64,000 nt of DNA, taken from NCBI RefSeq assembly GCF_014640295.1, contig NZ_BMGR01000002.1, positions 396,997 to 460,996 of the forward strand, written 5' to 3'. Both the position numbers and the translations under genes were made by a program. Shown in pieces: positions 45,903 to 57,590 of this stretch (within the stretch, counting starts at the first letter, position 1; each line of letters opens with the position of its first letter). Origin of the DNA: Paenibacillus abyssi (lineage in GTDB: Bacteria; Bacillota; Bacilli; Paenibacillales; Paenibacillaceae). Under the pieces are notes generated by a model. The model did no database searches. It saw only the letters and a list, made by a program, of their open reading frames with translations, and was not told the DNA's origin.

Positions 45903-47731
45903 GCCGACCCACCCCCTTCATGCAAAGCCGGAAGCGTGAACGTTACGGTAGTGCCTTCATTCCATTCCGATTCCAGCGCGATCGTCCCGCCGTGCGCTTT
46001 AATAATTTCCCGGGCAATGGACAAGCCCAGTCCCGTGCCGCCCATATTACGCGAACGGGCCTTGTCGACGCGGTAGAAGCGTTCAAAAATCCGGTTCAAA
46101 TCCTTTTGCGGAATGCCAATGCCCGTATCTTTCACACGGATTGCAATCGTGGCTGCATCAGGCTTCCGCGCCGAAATTTCAATGCGCCCGCCATCCATCG
46201 TATATTTGATCGCATTGGAAACAAGATTATCGAGCACTTGATCGATCTGATCGCGATCCAGCCAGAGCGTTGATATGCCCGCTTCCACCTGCACGGCCGC
46301 ATGGATCGACTTCTGCCGCAGTTGGAACGAGAAGCGATCAGCTACCTCCTCCAGCATATCCGGCACATTCGTTGCCTGCCGCCGCAGAGGCGCCTGATTG
46401 GAATCCAGCCGCGACAGGTGAAGCAGATCCGTAACAAGCCGGATCATCCGTTCCGTCTCATTTCGTATGACGCCTACAAATCGTTCTCCCAGTTCCTTCT
46501 CCTGCATCGCTCCGTCATCGAGCGCTTCTGCATAGCTCTTGATTGTCGTCAGCGGCGTGCGCAGCTCATGGGATACGTTGGCGACAAATTCCCGGCGGGA
46601 TTGCTCCAGCTTCTCCTGTTCCGTAACATCCTGGAGCACTGCGATCGTGCCTGCTGTCGTCTTATCCCGGCGATGAATCGGCGTGAATGTCACCCGCATG
46701 ATTTCATCATCTTCTACTTCCAACGCTTCTTTGCGTATAATAATCGCATGCTCCAAACCGCGCATCAGCTCGTCAATCTGCCGTTCATTTAAACCGAGCA
46801 GCTCTGTCAGCTGCATGCCCTCTCCCCGCTTAACGCCAAGCATTTCGCGGGCGCGCCGGTTCGTGATCATCACAACTCCATGCTCATCCGCAGCCACCAC
46901 GCCGTCGCTCATATTGGCCAGAATCGAAGCCAGTTTTTCCTTTTCCTCTTCATTGGCTGACAGGGCTTCCCGCAGACGATTGGTCATATCATTGAACGCC
47001 TCGCTCAGCTGGCCGATTTCATCGTCCCCATGAACAGGCACCTGCCGGTCAAAATGACCTTCTGCCACGGCCGTAGCCTGCCTTGTCAGCACCTTGATCG
47101 GATTCGTAATCGTATGGGCAAGCAAGACGCCAAGCACGCCGGTCAACCCAAGTGCGATTAACATCCCGGATACGAAGATCTGGTTCACACGATTGACCGT
47201 TTCATTCAACTCGTTCATCGAGGCGACGATGTAGACCGCACCGACGATCTTCTGCTGGTGGTAGGCCGGTTTGGCAATAACCTTCTTCCGGACATTGTCT
47301 TCTCCGATGATGTCCTCTTCATTATCGCGTATGCCCTGCAGCGCACGGCTGACGGCGAGCGTCGTATTCTTACGGCCGACATACGATTGCTGCGAAGGCA
47401 CGGAAGTTGTCAGCACCTTTCCGCTGGCGTCCAGGATTTGAATTTCCGCTTGATTAATACTGAACAGCGTGCTCACCATATCGCGAAGATCCTCTGTCGT
47501 TTGTTCATCTGTCATGCTCGAATTCAGGGAAGCCGATGAAAACTTCTGTTCGACAAACTTCGTAAGTATATTGGCTTGATCATTAAGGTTATTGGTGAAT
47601 GAGGCCATCAGTGAAGTCTTCATCGTGCTGATGAAATAGACCCCAATCAACTGCATGGCAATAAGGATCAACAGCACGTAAATGATAATCAGCTTAACCT
47701 GAATCGTGCGGAAGATCCGTGCTCCCTTCAT
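45899..47731 (-). CDS. walK: Essential cell-wall sensor kinase WalK
   Basis: This 610-residue histidine kinase has two spans (about 13-33 and 186-207), an extracytoplasmic sensor between them, HAMP (about 208-260), PAS (about 265-335), HisKA with the phospho-His in [11 protein letters not shown] (His388), and an ATPase domain ([27 protein letters not shown]). It senses cell-wall metabolism and phosphorylates WalR. It overlaps walR and yycH by 4 bp each, so the operon is translationally coupled. Confidence 0.96.
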   Translation of the reverse strand: MKGARIFRTIQVKLIIIYVLLILIAMQLIGVYFISTMKTSLMASFTNNLNDQANILTKFVEQKFSSASLNSSMTDEQTTEDLRDMVSTLFSINQAEIQILDASGKVLTTSVPSQQSYVGRKNTTLAVSRALQGIRDNEEDIIGEDNVRKKVIAKPAYHQQKIVGAVYIVASMNELNETVNRVNQIFVSGMLIALGLTGVLGVLLAHTITNPIKVLTRQATAVAEGHFDRQVPVHGDDEIGQLSEAFNDMTNRLREALSANEEEKEKLASILANMSDGVVAADEHGVVMITNRRAREMLGVKRGEGMQLTELLGLNERQIDELMRGLEHAIIIRKEALEVEDDEIMRVTFTPIHRRDKTTAGTIAVLQDVTEQEKLEQSRREFVANVSHELRTPLTTIKSYAEALDDGAMQEKELGERFVGVIRNETERMIRLVTDLLHLSRLDSNQAPLRRQATNVPDMLEEVADRFSFQLRQKSIHAAVQVEAGISTLWLDRDQIDQVLDNLVSNAIKYTMDGGRIEISARKPDAATIAIRVKDTGIGIPQKDLNRIFERFYRVDKARSRNMGGTGLGLSIAREIIKAHGGTIALESEWNEGTTVTFTLPALHEGGGSA

Positions 47732-48483
47732 CCGTATCCGAAACCTCCCGATTTCGGATTCCGCATCAAGTAGCCGAGTCCCCGCCTGGTCAGAATGTAC
47801 TCCGGCCGACTCGGATCATCCTCAATTTTCTCGCGAAGCCTCCTGATCGTCACATCAACGGTACGCACATCACCGAAATATTCAAATCCCCACACCGCTT
47901 GCAGCAAATGCTCGCGCGTCATCACCTTGCCGCTGTTGCGGGCCAGGTAATAGACAAGCTCATACTCCCGGTGCGTCAGATCGAGCGGCTCATTATCTTT
48001 ATAGACAACATACATATCCGTATCGATAAACAGATTGAATATTTTAAGCCCTTGCGGCTCTTCCTCTTTATCAGCCGTTCCGCTTGCATCTCCGCCCGCC
48101 GCCATCAGTGCGGCCGTCTTCTGCTGTCTGCGCAAATGCGCCTTCACACGCGCCAGCAGCTCTCTTGTGCTGAACGGTTTGGTTACATAATCGTCGGCTC
48201 CCAGCTCCAGGCCAAGCACCTTATCAAGCTCGGTATCTTTCGCCGTCAGCATAATAATCGGGGTCTGCAGTCTGGTGCGCACCTCGCGGCACACATCCAT
48301 GCCATCCTTTACCGGCAGCATCAGGTCAAGCAGGATCAGATCCGGCTCTTCTTCAAAGGCCAGCTTAACCGCCGTTCCTCCATCAAAAGCACAGATCACC
48401 TGGTGCCCTTCCTTCTCCAGATTAAACTTTATAATATCCGCTATCGGTTGTTCGTCATCAACGACCAAAATTTTGCCGTGCAT
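47728..48483 (-). CDS. walR: Essential response regulator WalR
   Basis: This 251-residue OmpR-type regulator has a receiver domain with Asp9/Asp10, phospho-acceptor Asp53 ([13 protein letters not shown]) and Lys in TKPFS, and a C-terminal winged helix ([43 protein letters not shown]). It is somewhat longer than B. subtilis WalR because of an Ala/Gly-rich linker around residue 125-140 and a Gly-rich tail. It controls autolysin and wall-synthesis genes and is the first gene of the walRKHIJ operon. Confidence 0.96.
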   Translation of the reverse strand: MHGKILVVDDEQPIADIIKFNLEKEGHQVICAFDGGTAVKLAFEEEPDLILLDLMLPVKDGMDVCREVRTRLQTPIIMLTAKDTELDKVLGLELGADDYVTKPFSTRELLARVKAHLRRQQKTAALMAAGGDASGTADKEEEPQGLKIFNLFIDTDMYVVYKDNEPLDLTHREYELVYYLARNSGKVMTREHLLQAVWGFEYFGDVRTVDVTIRRLREKIEDDPSRPEYILTRRGLGYLMRNPKSGGFGYG

Positions 48484-48638
48484 CCTGTCACCGCCCGTCG
48501 CTTGTCCTGTTTCCTGCTTCTATCTTACCATACCTGCAAGGCTTCTTTACAATGAAAGTTCACTTATAATCGGGTTATTTTATTGAAAAAAATTACTAAT
48601 TTCTGATATCCGTTTCCAGCCCTGCCGTTTCATAAAGA

Positions 48639-48679
48639 AAGGGGCACCATCCACAGCTTTCACTGCAGCGATACCCCTT
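48639..48679 (-). terminator. Terminator of the M23 peptidase gene
   Basis: On the minus strand AAGGGG and CCCCTT flank a 29-nt interior, followed by TCTTT. It lies 17 bp beyond the stop; the T-run is modest. Confidence 0.5.
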
Positions 48680-48695
48680 GTTAATGATTGTCTGA

Positions 48696-50237
48696 TTATA
48701 GGTAATTCAGCGGATTTTGCACCGCGCCGTTCCTGTGGATTTCGAAGTGCAAATGAACGCCGGTAGAGTTGCCGGTGCTGCCCATATTGCCGAGCGTGTC
48801 ACCCTTCTCCACCTTTTCACCTTTCTTCACGGATAGGCTGCTTAAATGGCCGTATACCGTCTTGTAACCATTCTGATGATTAATAATGACTGTAATGCCC
48901 ATACCGTTCTTCGTCCCGGAGAATTCCACAATGCCGTGATCGGCTGCGAGAATGCTTCTGCTGCCGACCAGATCAATCCCCTTGTGCTGGCGGCCCCAAC
49001 GCTTGCCGAATTTGCTTGTCAATGTCGCGTTCGATACAGGCCAAGAAAAATTGCCTGTTCCTACTCCGATCACCTTCGTGCCTTTCATGACAATCGACGG
49101 CACTGCCGGTGCAACGATTTCTTCGTTAATGAGCTCTTCACTCATCAAGTAGCCATTCTGTTTCACTTGCTTATACGTGATGCGCTTTTTCCCATTTTTG
49201 CCTTCCTTGATGACTTTGGTCTGGCCTTCGCGCATATCCGGATTTTCTTTGATCGTAACCGGAGGCGCGATCGTCTGCGTCTCTACGATGTTCTCAACCG
49301 TCCGCACCGTCAGTGCGGGCTGCAGTACAGTCAGATCCAGCACGTCGCCGACCTTAATGATGTCATCTTTGATCCATGGGTTATTGGTATAGATGATCTC
49401 GCGTGAAATATCGAATTTGTCAGCGATACATCCAACACAATCTCCCTCTTGAACCGTATATTGCGTTGGCCTGGTTGTTCCCTGCACTAATCGGTTATAC
49501 AGCTCTTCTTCGTCTGTGATCCGCTCAGGAGCCACATTGATCGAACCGGTCTGGACCTCCTCCATGAACTTCACGGAAACAAGCTCATCGCTGCGGGACG
49601 GCTCTGACGTACCGCTCTCCTCACTATAAGCTAAGGCCGTTACCTCCAGTGCATTCTTTGAATTCGCCTGCGGTACATATTGTGCCTGGATTTTGTTCAA
49701 TACCTTATCCGCCGTTGCGCGGTCTTTGGCAATCCCGATTAACTTTCCGTCCACTCTTACTTCAACGCCAACCGCATGTGCGGTGACCATGCTGCCCAGC
49801 TTGCGCAGCGTTTCTTCGTTTTCGGGAACCGTTTTGAATCCGCTGTCGCCTCTGTAGGTTATATTGCCGGTATCAAGCACCATCTTTGCGTCTGGGTTGT
49901 CCTGTTGCGCCTTATTCGTCATCTGGAGGAGCATGTCCTCTACCTGACTTGGTTCGCTAACGGTACCAATGGCCTGACCGTCCTTGTATACGTGGTAGAA
50001 ATCAACTGTGTACGCTTTAATATATTGGCTGCCGCCGAACAAGGCGATCGCGAGGAGTGCTAGAGCCCCGCCTGCAAGCATGATTGGTTTTTTACGCCAA
50101 GGGTGGACCCCTGCCATCACGCTGCCGGTTTGATGCTGCTTCTTGCCTTTCAAGTCTTTCGACCAGAATTTCCGGAAGGTTTCCTGTATCTTTTGGCCTA
50201 CCTTACGGAACTGATTTTTGTCCCTGAAAACGGTCAT
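48696..50237 (-). CDS. M23 family peptidoglycan endopeptidase with LysM and G5 domains
   Basis: This 513-residue protein has a basic cytoplasmic N-terminus, one membrane span (about 52-72), a LysM domain (TQYTVQEGDCVGCIADKFDI, about 254-300), a G5 domain (VRTVENIVETQTIAPP, about 310-385) and a C-terminal LytM/M23 domain (about 400-510) with GRQHKGIDLV, VYGHLSS and HLHFEIH metal/catalytic motifs. It would cleave peptide crosslinks at the outer face of the membrane. Such Paenibacillus proteins lie near walRK and are plausible WalR targets. It stands as a single gene. Confidence 0.92.
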   Translation of the reverse strand: MTVFRDKNQFRKVGQKIQETFRKFWSKDLKGKKQHQTGSVMAGVHPWRKKPIMLAGGALALLAIALFGGSQYIKAYTVDFYHVYKDGQAIGTVSEPSQVEDMLLQMTNKAQQDNPDAKMVLDTGNITYRGDSGFKTVPENEETLRKLGSMVTAHAVGVEVRVDGKLIGIAKDRATADKVLNKIQAQYVPQANSKNALEVTALAYSEESGTSEPSRSDELVSVKFMEEVQTGSINVAPERITDEEELYNRLVQGTTRPTQYTVQEGDCVGCIADKFDISREIIYTNNPWIKDDIIKVGDVLDLTVLQPALTVRTVENIVETQTIAPPVTIKENPDMREGQTKVIKEGKNGKKRITYKQVKQNGYLMSEELINEEIVAPAVPSIVMKGTKVIGVGTGNFSWPVSNATLTSKFGKRWGRQHKGIDLVGSRSILAADHGIVEFSGTKNGMGITVIINHQNGYKTVYGHLSSLSVKKGEKVEKGDTLGNMGSTGNSTGVHLHFEIHRNGAVQNPLNYL

Positions 50238-50401
50238 GATCTGCTCCTTTTTTCGCTTTCTCTTCGATGCTTGCTAGGATTCGGTAAGAAAATTAGACTA
50301 AATTCGACAAAACATTAGGCTAATTTCCCAATCGATGGCTACGCAGTATACTTTAACATAACGCGAATAAAGTGTTCAACAGATTCAAGATTTAGACAAG
50401 A

Positions 50402-51067
50402 TTAATATTTTTTTAGAATTTCCATTAAATGTTTGTATTCCTCATCATTTAGATACCTCGCCACAATCTGCTGTACATCCTGCAGCTCGGATTCCGTCAA
50501 TCCGTCTTCCATATAAGCGGATATATTCTGCCATGCCTCCTGCGGCAATTTGCTCATTAACAGACTGAACATCTGCTGTTTGTCCTCTTCGCTCCATTGC
50601 TCTTTGGCTTCCGACAGCTCTTCTTCAGATACGATGGTCTCTTCCGTCCAGGCCGGCACCGCGCCATCCTCTGTCGCCTCATCCGCCAGATCTCCCTCTT
50701 CGGCCGATTCGGTGCTGCTTCTATCCGTTGATTCCAAGCCCGAGCCTGCTTTCAAGCCACTACCTTCACCCGACTCTGTCGATATCGGAGGCTCCTCACT
50801 CTCGGCTCCTGAATCCAGACGATCCGTATGTATAGGCAGGCTTGTCTCAGCATCGGCATCCTCAAGCGGTTTAACGGGCTCCGCTCCCCACATTCTGCCC
50901 CATAGGCCCGACATCGCAAAAGGCTGTACCTCCAGAGGCAAATTATATTGCTTCAAAATGGTTTCAATGTAACTGTTCACAATATAACCCGTCGTCCAAA
51001 TCGATAGAAAGCTAACGATCAGCGCTGCAGCGATTGTCTTGCCCAGCCAGCCTGCTATTCTCCACAT
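50402..51067 (-). CDS. Membrane-anchored acidic protein of unknown function
   Basis: This 221-residue protein has one N-terminal hydrophobic segment (IAAALIVSFLSIWTTGYIV), a short domain, a long Ser/Glu/Asp/Gly-rich low-complexity stretch (about 75-150), and a C-terminal helical region (EDKQQMFSLLMSKLPQEAWQ; ISAYMEDGLTESELQDVQQI). I do not recognise a family. It sits between purA and the M23 peptidase on the same strand and may be an envelope protein. Confidence 0.7.
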   Translation of the reverse strand: MWRIAGWLGKTIAAALIVSFLSIWTTGYIVNSYIETILKQYNLPLEVQPFAMSGLWGRMWGAEPVKPLEDADAETSLPIHTDRLDSGAESEEPPISTESGEGSGLKAGSGLESTDRSSTESAEEGDLADEATEDGAVPAWTEETIVSEEELSEAKEQWSEEDKQQMFSLLMSKLPQEAWQNISAYMEDGLTESELQDVQQIVARYLNDEEYKHLMEILKKY

Positions 51068-51175
51068 TACGCACCCTCCCTTTCATGTTGCCGCAGTTCG
51101 TCCTCATGCAACCCTACTTCTTAGTATGCGCAAACACGGGAATCGTCATTCCCCGGCGGCTGAAAAAGTTACATT

Positions 51176-51205
51176 AAAAAACCCGACCTCATAGATGAAG
51201 TCGGG
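51176..51205 (-). terminator. Intrinsic terminator of purA
   Basis: CCCGACTTC-ATCTAT-GAGGTCGGG followed by six T on the minus strand, 15 bp after the purA stop. Confidence 0.88.
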
Positions 51206-51219
51206 CGTACTGATCCGTA

Positions 51220-52512
51220 TTATTTATAAATTTTCACGACCGGATTTGTCTGCTCGCGATTGCGTCCAACAGAGAAGATCGCAATTGGAATTCCTGTCAG
51301 CTCGGATACACGAGCCACATAACGCCGCGTAGTTTCAGGCAGATCCTCCAGCGTCTTCACGCCGGTAATGTCTTCGCTCCAGCCTGGCATTTCCTCGTAG
51401 ACTGCTTCGCATTCTGCAAGCATCTTCAAGCTGGCCGGGTAGTGCTCGATCACTTCACCGCGGTACTTATAACCGGTACAGATTTTCACCGTTTCCAAGC
51501 CGGTCAGTACATCGAGCGAGTTAAGCGACAGCCCGGTAATCCCGCTAACACGGCGCGCATGGCGGACAACGACGCTGTCGAACCAACCGACACGGCGCGG
51601 GCGTCCGGTTACGGTGCCGTATTCATGGCCTTTCTCGCGAATCCAGCTGCCGGTCTCATCGTGCAGCTCGGTCGGGAATGGACCGTCTCCAACACGAGTC
51701 GTGTAGGCCTTCGCCACGCCGATAACCTGTTCGATCTTGGAAGGACCTACGCCGGAACCGATGCATACGCCGCCAGCCGTCGGATTGGACGAGGTTACGA
51801 ATGGATAAGTACCTTGGTCGATATCCAGCATGACGCCTTGTGCGCCTTCGAATAATACCTTTTTGCCGCTGTCGATCGCATCGTTCAAAACAACCGACGT
51901 ATCGGTCACATAAGGACGAAGCTTCTCCGCATATCCGAGATACTCGCGAATAATTGTATCCGCATCGACGGGTTCGCCGCCGTATACTTGCTGGATCACA
52001 TGATTCTTCTCCGCGACCAAATGGCGTACCTTCATCTCGAATTCTTCCGCATCCATCAAGTCCGCGATCCGGATTCCGGAGCGCGCGGCTTTGTCCATAT
52101 AACACGGACCGATTCCTTTACGGGTCGTACCGATCTTGTTATCACCCTTGCGGTCCTCTTCCAAACCGTCCAGTACCATATGATACGGCATAATAACATG
52201 TGCACGGTCGCTGATCTTCAGGTTGGACGATGAGAATCCGTTGTCATGAATATATTGAATTTCTTCAATCAGCGCCGCCGGATTGATAACCATTCCGTTG
52301 CCGATCACACACAGCTTATCATCATTAAATATACCGGATGGAATCATCGTTAATTTGTATTTCTTATTGCCGATCAGAATGGTGTGGCCAGCGTTGTTTC
52401 CGCCTTGATAACGGGCGACGACATCGGCGCCATCTGCCAAGTAATCCGTGATCTTGCCTTTCCCTTCGTCTCCCCACTGCGTTCCTACAACAACAACTGT
52501 TGACATGCTCAT
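51220..52512 (-). CDS. purA: Adenylosuccinate synthetase
   Basis: This 430-residue enzyme joins IMP and aspartate using GTP, the first committed step from IMP to [59 protein letters not shown] and the C-terminal [13 protein letters not shown] are all canonical. It has its own promoter (TTGACA/17/TACACT) within the dnaB terminator region and a strong terminator. Size and motifs are normal. Confidence 0.97.
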   Translation of the reverse strand: MSMSTVVVVGTQWGDEGKGKITDYLADGADVVARYQGGNNAGHTILIGNKKYKLTMIPSGIFNDDKLCVIGNGMVINPAALIEEIQYIHDNGFSSSNLKISDRAHVIMPYHMVLDGLEEDRKGDNKIGTTRKGIGPCYMDKAARSGIRIADLMDAEEFEMKVRHLVAEKNHVIQQVYGGEPVDADTIIREYLGYAEKLRPYVTDTSVVLNDAIDSGKKVLFEGAQGVMLDIDQGTYPFVTSSNPTAGGVCIGSGVGPSKIEQVIGVAKAYTTRVGDGPFPTELHDETGSWIREKGHEYGTVTGRPRRVGWFDSVVVRHARRVSGITGLSLNSLDVLTGLETVKICTGYKYRGEVIEHYPASLKMLAECEAVYEEMPGWSEDITGVKTLEDLPETTRRYVARVSELTGIPIAIFSVGRNREQTNPVVKIYK

Positions 52513-52637
52513 ACCCCCGATTCAGTGTTTAGAACACACCGAAAATTACTGCCGGCATACGTAATGGGCTGTTTCGTCCGATGACGGACAGCCTCGCTTC
52601 GCAATGAAAGATACTCTTTCAAAAAGGCAGCAATAAT

Positions 52638-52666
52638 AGTGTAGCAGTCCCGTTTTTTAATGTCAA
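52638..52666 (-). promoter_or_regulatory. purA promoter
   Basis: TTGACA (52666-52661) and TACACT (52643-52638) lie 17 bp apart on the minus strand, beginning 6 bp after the dnaB terminator stem (separated by its U-run) and about 125 bp upstream of the purA start. Confidence 0.6.
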
Positions 52667-52706
52667 CAAAAACGAACAATTACACTATAGTCAATGTAAT
52701 TGTTCG
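52664..52706 (-). terminator. Intrinsic terminator of dnaB
   Basis: A perfect 12-bp stem, CGAACAATTACA/TGTAATTGTTCG, with a 10-nt loop (TTGACTATAG on the minus strand) is followed by TTTTTGTTG. It lies 20 bp after dnaB. Confidence 0.88.
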
Positions 52707-52725
52707 GAATTTAAAACGATATATT

Positions 52726-54087
52726 TTAAGAAGCCACGCCCGGTTCCTGATGGGTCCGATCCAGACTGACGAATTTATTGTAATTTTTCAGAAACGCCAG
52801 CTCTACGGTTCCTACCGGGCCATTCCTTTGTTTGGCAATAATGATCTCGATAATATTCTTCTTCTCGGATTCTTTGTCATAATAGTCATCACGATACAAG
52901 AAAGCCACGATATCGGCGTCCTGCTCGATCGACCCCGACTCCCTAAGGTCAGACATCATCGGCCGTTTATCCTGCCGCTGCTCCACGCCCCGGCTTAACT
53001 GCGACAGCGCAATGACCGGCACCTCAAGCTCCCTGGCAATCTGCTTCAGCGTCCTGGAGATCTCGGATACCTCCTGCTGACGGTTTTCCCCCGCTTTGCC
53101 GCGCCCTTGAATAAGCTGCAGGTAGTCAATCAGAATCATGCCCAGTCCCTTTTCCTTCTTCAGACGACGGCATTTGGCGCGAATATCGGCGACCGTAATG
53201 CCGGGCGTATCATCGATATAGATCTCGGCTTCGGATAGCGAACCAATCGCCATCGTCAGCTTCTCCCAATCATCACCCTCGAGATAACCGGTACGCATCC
53301 GTCCCGCATCGACGTTCGACTCCGCACAGATCATCCGCTGCACAAGCTGAGCGGCCGACATCTCCAAGCTGAAGATCGCGACCGTTTCGCGGGCACGTAC
53401 ACCGACATTCTGCGCGATATTCAGAGCAAATGCAGTTTTACCTACGGAAGGACGGGCCGCCACAATGATAAGATCATTGCGCTGGAAGCCTGACGTCATT
53501 TTATCCAGATCAGTGAAGCCCGAAGGAATGCCTGTTGCCCCACCCTTCTGGCTGTATAGATGCTCCACTCTTTCAAATACTTCCATCAATACGTCTCGTA
53601 TCGAGATAAAACCGCTGCTTGCCCGGCGATTCGACAGCTCCATAATCTTCTGTTCCGCTTCGTTAAGCAGCATGCCGACATCTTCAGCCGCAGCATAACC
53701 ATTGCTGACAATTTGGGTAGCTGTTCGAATCAACCTGCGCAGCATCGATTTCTCTTCTACGATTTGCGCGTAATAATCCACATTGGCCGCCGTCGGCACA
53801 CCGCCGACCAGCTTTGCCAGATAACTGACCCCGCCGATTTCTTCCAGCTGCTGGCGGTCCTGCAGATAAGCCGTCAATGTAACGAGATCGATGGGCTGGC
53901 TGTTTTCTCCAAGCTCAATCATCGCTTCAAAGATAAGCTGATGCGGAACGCTGTAGAAATCTTCGCTCCGCACCCGCTCCATCGCCGTTATTAATGCTTC
54001 GCCCTGCAGCAGAACTGCCCCAAGCACCGCTTGCTCCGCTTCCAGATTTTGCGGCGGGACCCGGTCAAACATCAGATCGGTGTTCAT
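52726..54087 (-). CDS. dnaB: Replicative DNA helicase
   Basis: This 453-residue hexameric helicase (called DnaC in B. subtilis) has an N-terminal helical domain (PPQNLEAEQAVLGAVLLQGE), a linker, and a RecA-like domain with Walker A ARPSVGKTAFALN, Walker B MILIDYLQLIQG and the arginine-finger region QRNGPVGTVELAF. Its position after gdpP and rplI is conserved. The length is usual. Confidence 0.97.
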   Translation of the reverse strand: MNTDLMFDRVPPQNLEAEQAVLGAVLLQGEALITAMERVRSEDFYSVPHQLIFEAMIELGENSQPIDLVTLTAYLQDRQQLEEIGGVSYLAKLVGGVPTAANVDYYAQIVEEKSMLRRLIRTATQIVSNGYAAAEDVGMLLNEAEQKIMELSNRRASSGFISIRDVLMEVFERVEHLYSQKGGATGIPSGFTDLDKMTSGFQRNDLIIVAARPSVGKTAFALNIAQNVGVRARETVAIFSLEMSAAQLVQRMICAESNVDAGRMRTGYLEGDDWEKLTMAIGSLSEAEIYIDDTPGITVADIRAKCRRLKKEKGLGMILIDYLQLIQGRGKAGENRQQEVSEISRTLKQIARELEVPVIALSQLSRGVEQRQDKRPMMSDLRESGSIEQDADIVAFLYRDDYYDKESEKKNIIEIIIAKQRNGPVGTVELAFLKNYNKFVSLDRTHQEPGVAS

Positions 54088-54121
54088 CGGTCCTAACTCC
54101 TCTGTCAGATTGCGATTTATT

Positions 54122-54565
54122 CTATTCCTCTGCGGCTTGTACGTTTAACTTTGCTTTCACTTCCGGATGCAGCTTCACCATCACTTGAGTGACACCCAGC
54201 GAGCGGATCGGCTCATCGAGCTCGATTTTCCGCTTGTCGATCTTAACGCCCTTTGCTTCCAACGCCTCGGCAATTTGCTTGCTTGTAATCGCGCCGAACA
54301 ATCTGCCGCCTTCTCCGGCTTTGGTTTTGATGACAACGGTCATCTCGCCCATCTTGTTCGCCAACGCCTGCGCATCCTGCTTTTCTTTTTCTTTCCGTTT
54401 ATTTTCGGAGGCATTCTGAACCTCAAGCGTCTTCACATTGCCGTCTGATGCTTCCTTCACTAAACCTTTTGGCAGCAAAAAATTACGCGCATAACCTTCC
54501 GATACGTCCTTTATCTCGCCTTTCTTTCCTTGCCCCTTCACATCCTGCAGAAAAATCACTTTCAT
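54122..54565 (-). CDS. rplI: 50S ribosomal protein L9
   Basis: This 147-residue protein begins [20 protein letters not shown], the classic L9 start, with [13 protein letters not shown], a long connecting helix and a C-terminal domain ([18 protein letters not shown]). It binds 23S rRNA domain V. It overlaps the stop of gdpP by 4 bp, as in other Bacillales. Confidence 0.97.
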   Translation of the reverse strand: MKVIFLQDVKGQGKKGEIKDVSEGYARNFLLPKGLVKEASDGNVKTLEVQNASENKRKEKEKQDAQALANKMGEMTVVIKTKAGEGGRLFGAITSKQIAEALEAKGVKIDKRKIELDEPIRSLGVTQVMVKLHPEVKAKLNVQAAEE

Positions 54566-56523
54566 TCGAATAACCCCTCTTCCTTATCGATATCCATCAA
54601 TACCTGCTGAAGGCGCTCCGCCACTTCCACCGTCGTTCCTTCCAGCTGTGCGGCCGCATTCGTCAAATGGCCGCCGCCGCCGAGCCGTTCCATCACTAAT
54701 TGAACATTCATCTGGCCCAGCGATCTTGCGCTTACTCCGATATAGCCGTCCGGCCGCTCCCCTACGACAAAGGACGCTACCACATCCGTCATATTCAGCA
54801 GCGTATCGGCCGCCTGGGCGATCAGCAGCTGTGAGTAGCTGCGGCCCGGCTCCGTCACGGCAATCGCTATGTGATCGTATATGATTTCCGCATGCTTTAT
54901 GATCTCGGCTTTCTTCATATACTCATCCAGGTCTTCCTTCAGCATCCGCTGGATTACTGATGAATCGGCGCCATTACGCCGCAGGAAGGATGCCGCTTCG
55001 AACGTTCTGGCTCCTGTACGCAGCGAGAAGTTCTTCGTATCAACGGTAATGCCTGCGAGCAGCATAGTCGCCTCAAGCACATCCAGCACCACGCGTTCGT
55101 GAATGTATTGCAGCAGCTCCGTCACTAACTCACAAGTGGAAGAAGCATAGGGCTCCATATAGACTAACGTCGGATTGTTGATAAACTCTTCACTGCGGCG
55201 ATGATGGTCAACGACCACAATGCGATCCGTCAATGCCAGCAGCTTAGGCTCTTTCACCATGGAGGCTTTGTGCGTGTCCACGACAACGGCCAGCGTTCGC
55301 GGCCCGGTCAGCCCAATCGCCTGCTCAGGCGATACAAATCGCTTATACAGATGCTCCTCTTCCTTGATCAGCTCCATCATCTTCTGAATCGCAGGATTGA
55401 CGCCCTCAAGCACGATAAACGCTTCTTTGTTAAACAGCTGTGCGGCCTTTAATACCCCAATTGCCGCACCGACAGAATCCATATCGGGCATTTTATGCCC
55501 CATGATGACGACATTGTCGCTGTCCCGGATCATATCACGCAGCGCATGGGCGACAACGCGTGCGCGCACGCGTGTGCGTTTCTCCACAGCATTTGATTTC
55601 CCGCCGTAGAACGATTGCCGCTGCCCAACCTTAACGGCCGCTTGATCGCCGCCTCGGCCAAGTGCAATGTCCAGGCTCGTATGCGCCCATTGACCCAGCT
55701 CGATTATGCTGTCCGCCCCAGCTGCCATCCCGATGCTGAGCGTCATCGGGATTTTCTGGTCAAGCGTCATTTCCCGAACCTCGTCCAGAATGACAAACCG
55801 CGAATGCTCCAGCTGCTTCAGCGTTGCCTGATTCGTCAAGATCAGATAACGATCCGAGGTTAGACGCTTCAGATACAGCTGATACCGATGGGCCCAATCC
55901 GTAATGGCGCCTGTTACTTTAGATAGCAGCGTGGCCCGCTGCTGGTCATCCATCCCCTGGGTAACCTCTTCGAGATTATCCATCATGACAACGCCGATTA
56001 CTTGCTTCTCATCTTCGTACTTTTTAGTGATCATCCAACGCTGCGTAATATCCCGGATGTACATCAACCGATCGTCCTGCTTCACAATAAGCTCATAAAT
56101 TCGCGAGCCGATCGTTACTTCCGACAATCGGTCTTTGTCTTTGGCCTGATGCCAGGAAGGGAACATCGCGCTAAGCGATTCGCCGATCACAGAATCGCGC
56201 TCCAGCATTTCCGAGACAAACGGATTATGCCACTCTACGACCATTTGCTCATTATAAATCACAATACCAAACGGCAGCTCGCTGATGACCTCGTTACCGG
56301 CTTTTTTGACCCGGTAGGACAGCGTCCCCAAATAATCTTTCAAATCCCTGCGAAATGCCCGTTCCGCCAGCACGGTGAATACCCCGATTGCCAGGGTAAA
56401 AATCAGAGCGATCAGGCCAAATGACCAATGATACCAGGTCAATGCAACCGTCATTAGGATCAGCAGCACAAATGCCCACACATGATGCATTCCGTGCCAA
56501 CGTTTAACAAGAAATTTCGGCAT
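54562..56523 (-). CDS. gdpP: Cyclic-di-AMP phosphodiesterase GdpP
   Basis: This 653-residue membrane protein has two spans (about 12-50), a degenerate PAS domain (about 85-150), a divergent GGDEF-like domain (about 170-300, [20 protein letters not shown]) and a DHH-DHHA1 phosphoesterase module from about 335 ([51 protein letters not shown]). It hydrolyses c-di-AMP and so affects wall and osmotic homeostasis. Gene order yybS-gdpP-rplI-dnaB is canonical. Confidence 0.96.
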   Translation of the reverse strand: MPKFLVKRWHGMHHVWAFVLLILMTVALTWYHWSFGLIALIFTLAIGVFTVLAERAFRRDLKDYLGTLSYRVKKAGNEVISELPFGIVIYNEQMVVEWHNPFVSEMLERDSVIGESLSAMFPSWHQAKDKDRLSEVTIGSRIYELIVKQDDRLMYIRDITQRWMITKKYEDEKQVIGVVMMDNLEEVTQGMDDQQRATLLSKVTGAITDWAHRYQLYLKRLTSDRYLILTNQATLKQLEHSRFVILDEVREMTLDQKIPMTLSIGMAAGADSIIELGQWAHTSLDIALGRGGDQAAVKVGQRQSFYGGKSNAVEKRTRVRARVVAHALRDMIRDSDNVVIMGHKMPDMDSVGAAIGVLKAAQLFNKEAFIVLEGVNPAIQKMMELIKEEEHLYKRFVSPEQAIGLTGPRTLAVVVDTHKASMVKEPKLLALTDRIVVVDHHRRSEEFINNPTLVYMEPYASSTCELVTELLQYIHERVVLDVLEATMLLAGITVDTKNFSLRTGARTFEAASFLRRNGADSSVIQRMLKEDLDEYMKKAEIIKHAEIIYDHIAIAVTEPGRSYSQLLIAQAADTLLNMTDVVASFVVGERPDGYIGVSARSLGQMNVQLVMERLGGGGHLTNAAAQLEGTTVEVAERLQQVLMDIDKEEGLFE

Positions 56524-56541
56524 TCTAATCCGCCCCTGTAA

Positions 56542-57465
56542 CTATGGTTTCTTAAACGACTTTCGAATCGGAAACGCAACATCCAGCACACCAATCAAAC
56601 TTAGCGGCGGGAACAAGAAGACAGGTATGGAAAGCAGCACCGGAACAACTTTATTCCAACGTTTCTGGTCAGCAAGATAGTAGAAAAATCCGATCGCTTG
56701 AATCGTAAATACTAACCGCAAGAGTGGAATTAGATTTAGCAATACGACATTAAGAAACGAATCACCATCGTCCGTCACAATTAAATCAAGCACGAGTGCA
56801 ATTAAATAATATAGAACCAGGATTTTGGGCATCATCCATTCCTTGGCCGGCTTTAAACCCGGAATTTCCAGGCCATGCAGCCTTCTCAAGGCATTTCGCG
56901 CCACCCAATGCGTAATAACCGCATAGAGAAACGCAATCACGATGAACGTCAATGGAATAGACTGCACCATGGTCCGAATAAGTGATTCGGTCATCTCCGT
57001 TGACCAACTCGCCGGCAACAGGCCTTGTGAGCTCAATTCGGTTACAGAGCCGCGGATTAATTGGCCGATTTCCCTTGTTAACGACACATCCAAAACGGCA
57101 GAGAATAATACCAGTTGCAATAAGAGCTGTCCGAGAATCGTCAACAGCACTACGGTTAGTACGGTACGCGCCTGTGCTTGGCGCTTGTACATGTGCCCCA
57201 TCACGATCGAAGGGATCACAAAGAATAATCCTAGGATCAGCGCAGCCGGACCCAATACAAAAAAGCCGATACCAAGCACCGCAAACAAATGCAGCGCAAA
57301 CTCCTTTCTCGTTAACGTTGTGTATAAGACAACGAAAGGAACCATCATTAAGGCGACGGTCAGAATATTGAGCGCTGGCACGATGAGTGATATTAACATG
57401 ACAAGGGCCGCCGCGCTCCAAAGCAACGATTTTAAGCCGGTTTTCAAGCCGTTCACCTCTAGCAT
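56542..57465 (-). CDS. yybS: YybS-like membrane protein (DUF2232)
   Basis: This protein of about 307 residues has about eight membrane spans (GLKSLLWSAAALVMLISLIV and others), matching the DUF2232/YybS family upstream of gdpP. I start it at ATG 57465 (MLEVNGLKTGLKS); a longer frame to 57513 would include a TATAAT-like -10 (about 57492) that probably belongs to the promoter. The start remains uncertain because no strong ribosome binding site is visible. Function is unknown; genes in this position may affect c-di-AMP or transport. Confidence 0.82.
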   Translation of the reverse strand: MLEVNGLKTGLKSLLWSAAALVMLISLIVPALNILTVALMMVPFVVLYTTLTRKEFALHLFAVLGIGFFVLGPAALILGLFFVIPSIVMGHMYKRQAQARTVLTVVLLTILGQLLLQLVLFSAVLDVSLTREIGQLIRGSVTELSSQGLLPASWSTEMTESLIRTMVQSIPLTFIVIAFLYAVITHWVARNALRRLHGLEIPGLKPAKEWMMPKILVLYYLIALVLDLIVTDDGDSFLNVVLLNLIPLLRLVFTIQAIGFFYYLADQKRWNKVVPVLLSIPVFLFPPLSLIGVLDVAFPIRKSFKKP

Positions 57466-57590
57466 TTGATAAGCCTGCAAGCAAGCTTTACTCTTCATTA
57501 TAACATAAAACACCCTAGGAAATAAGAAACTTCATGGCGGCAATATTTGAATGAAAACAGCCGGCCTCATAGGGCCGGCATGATTAATCG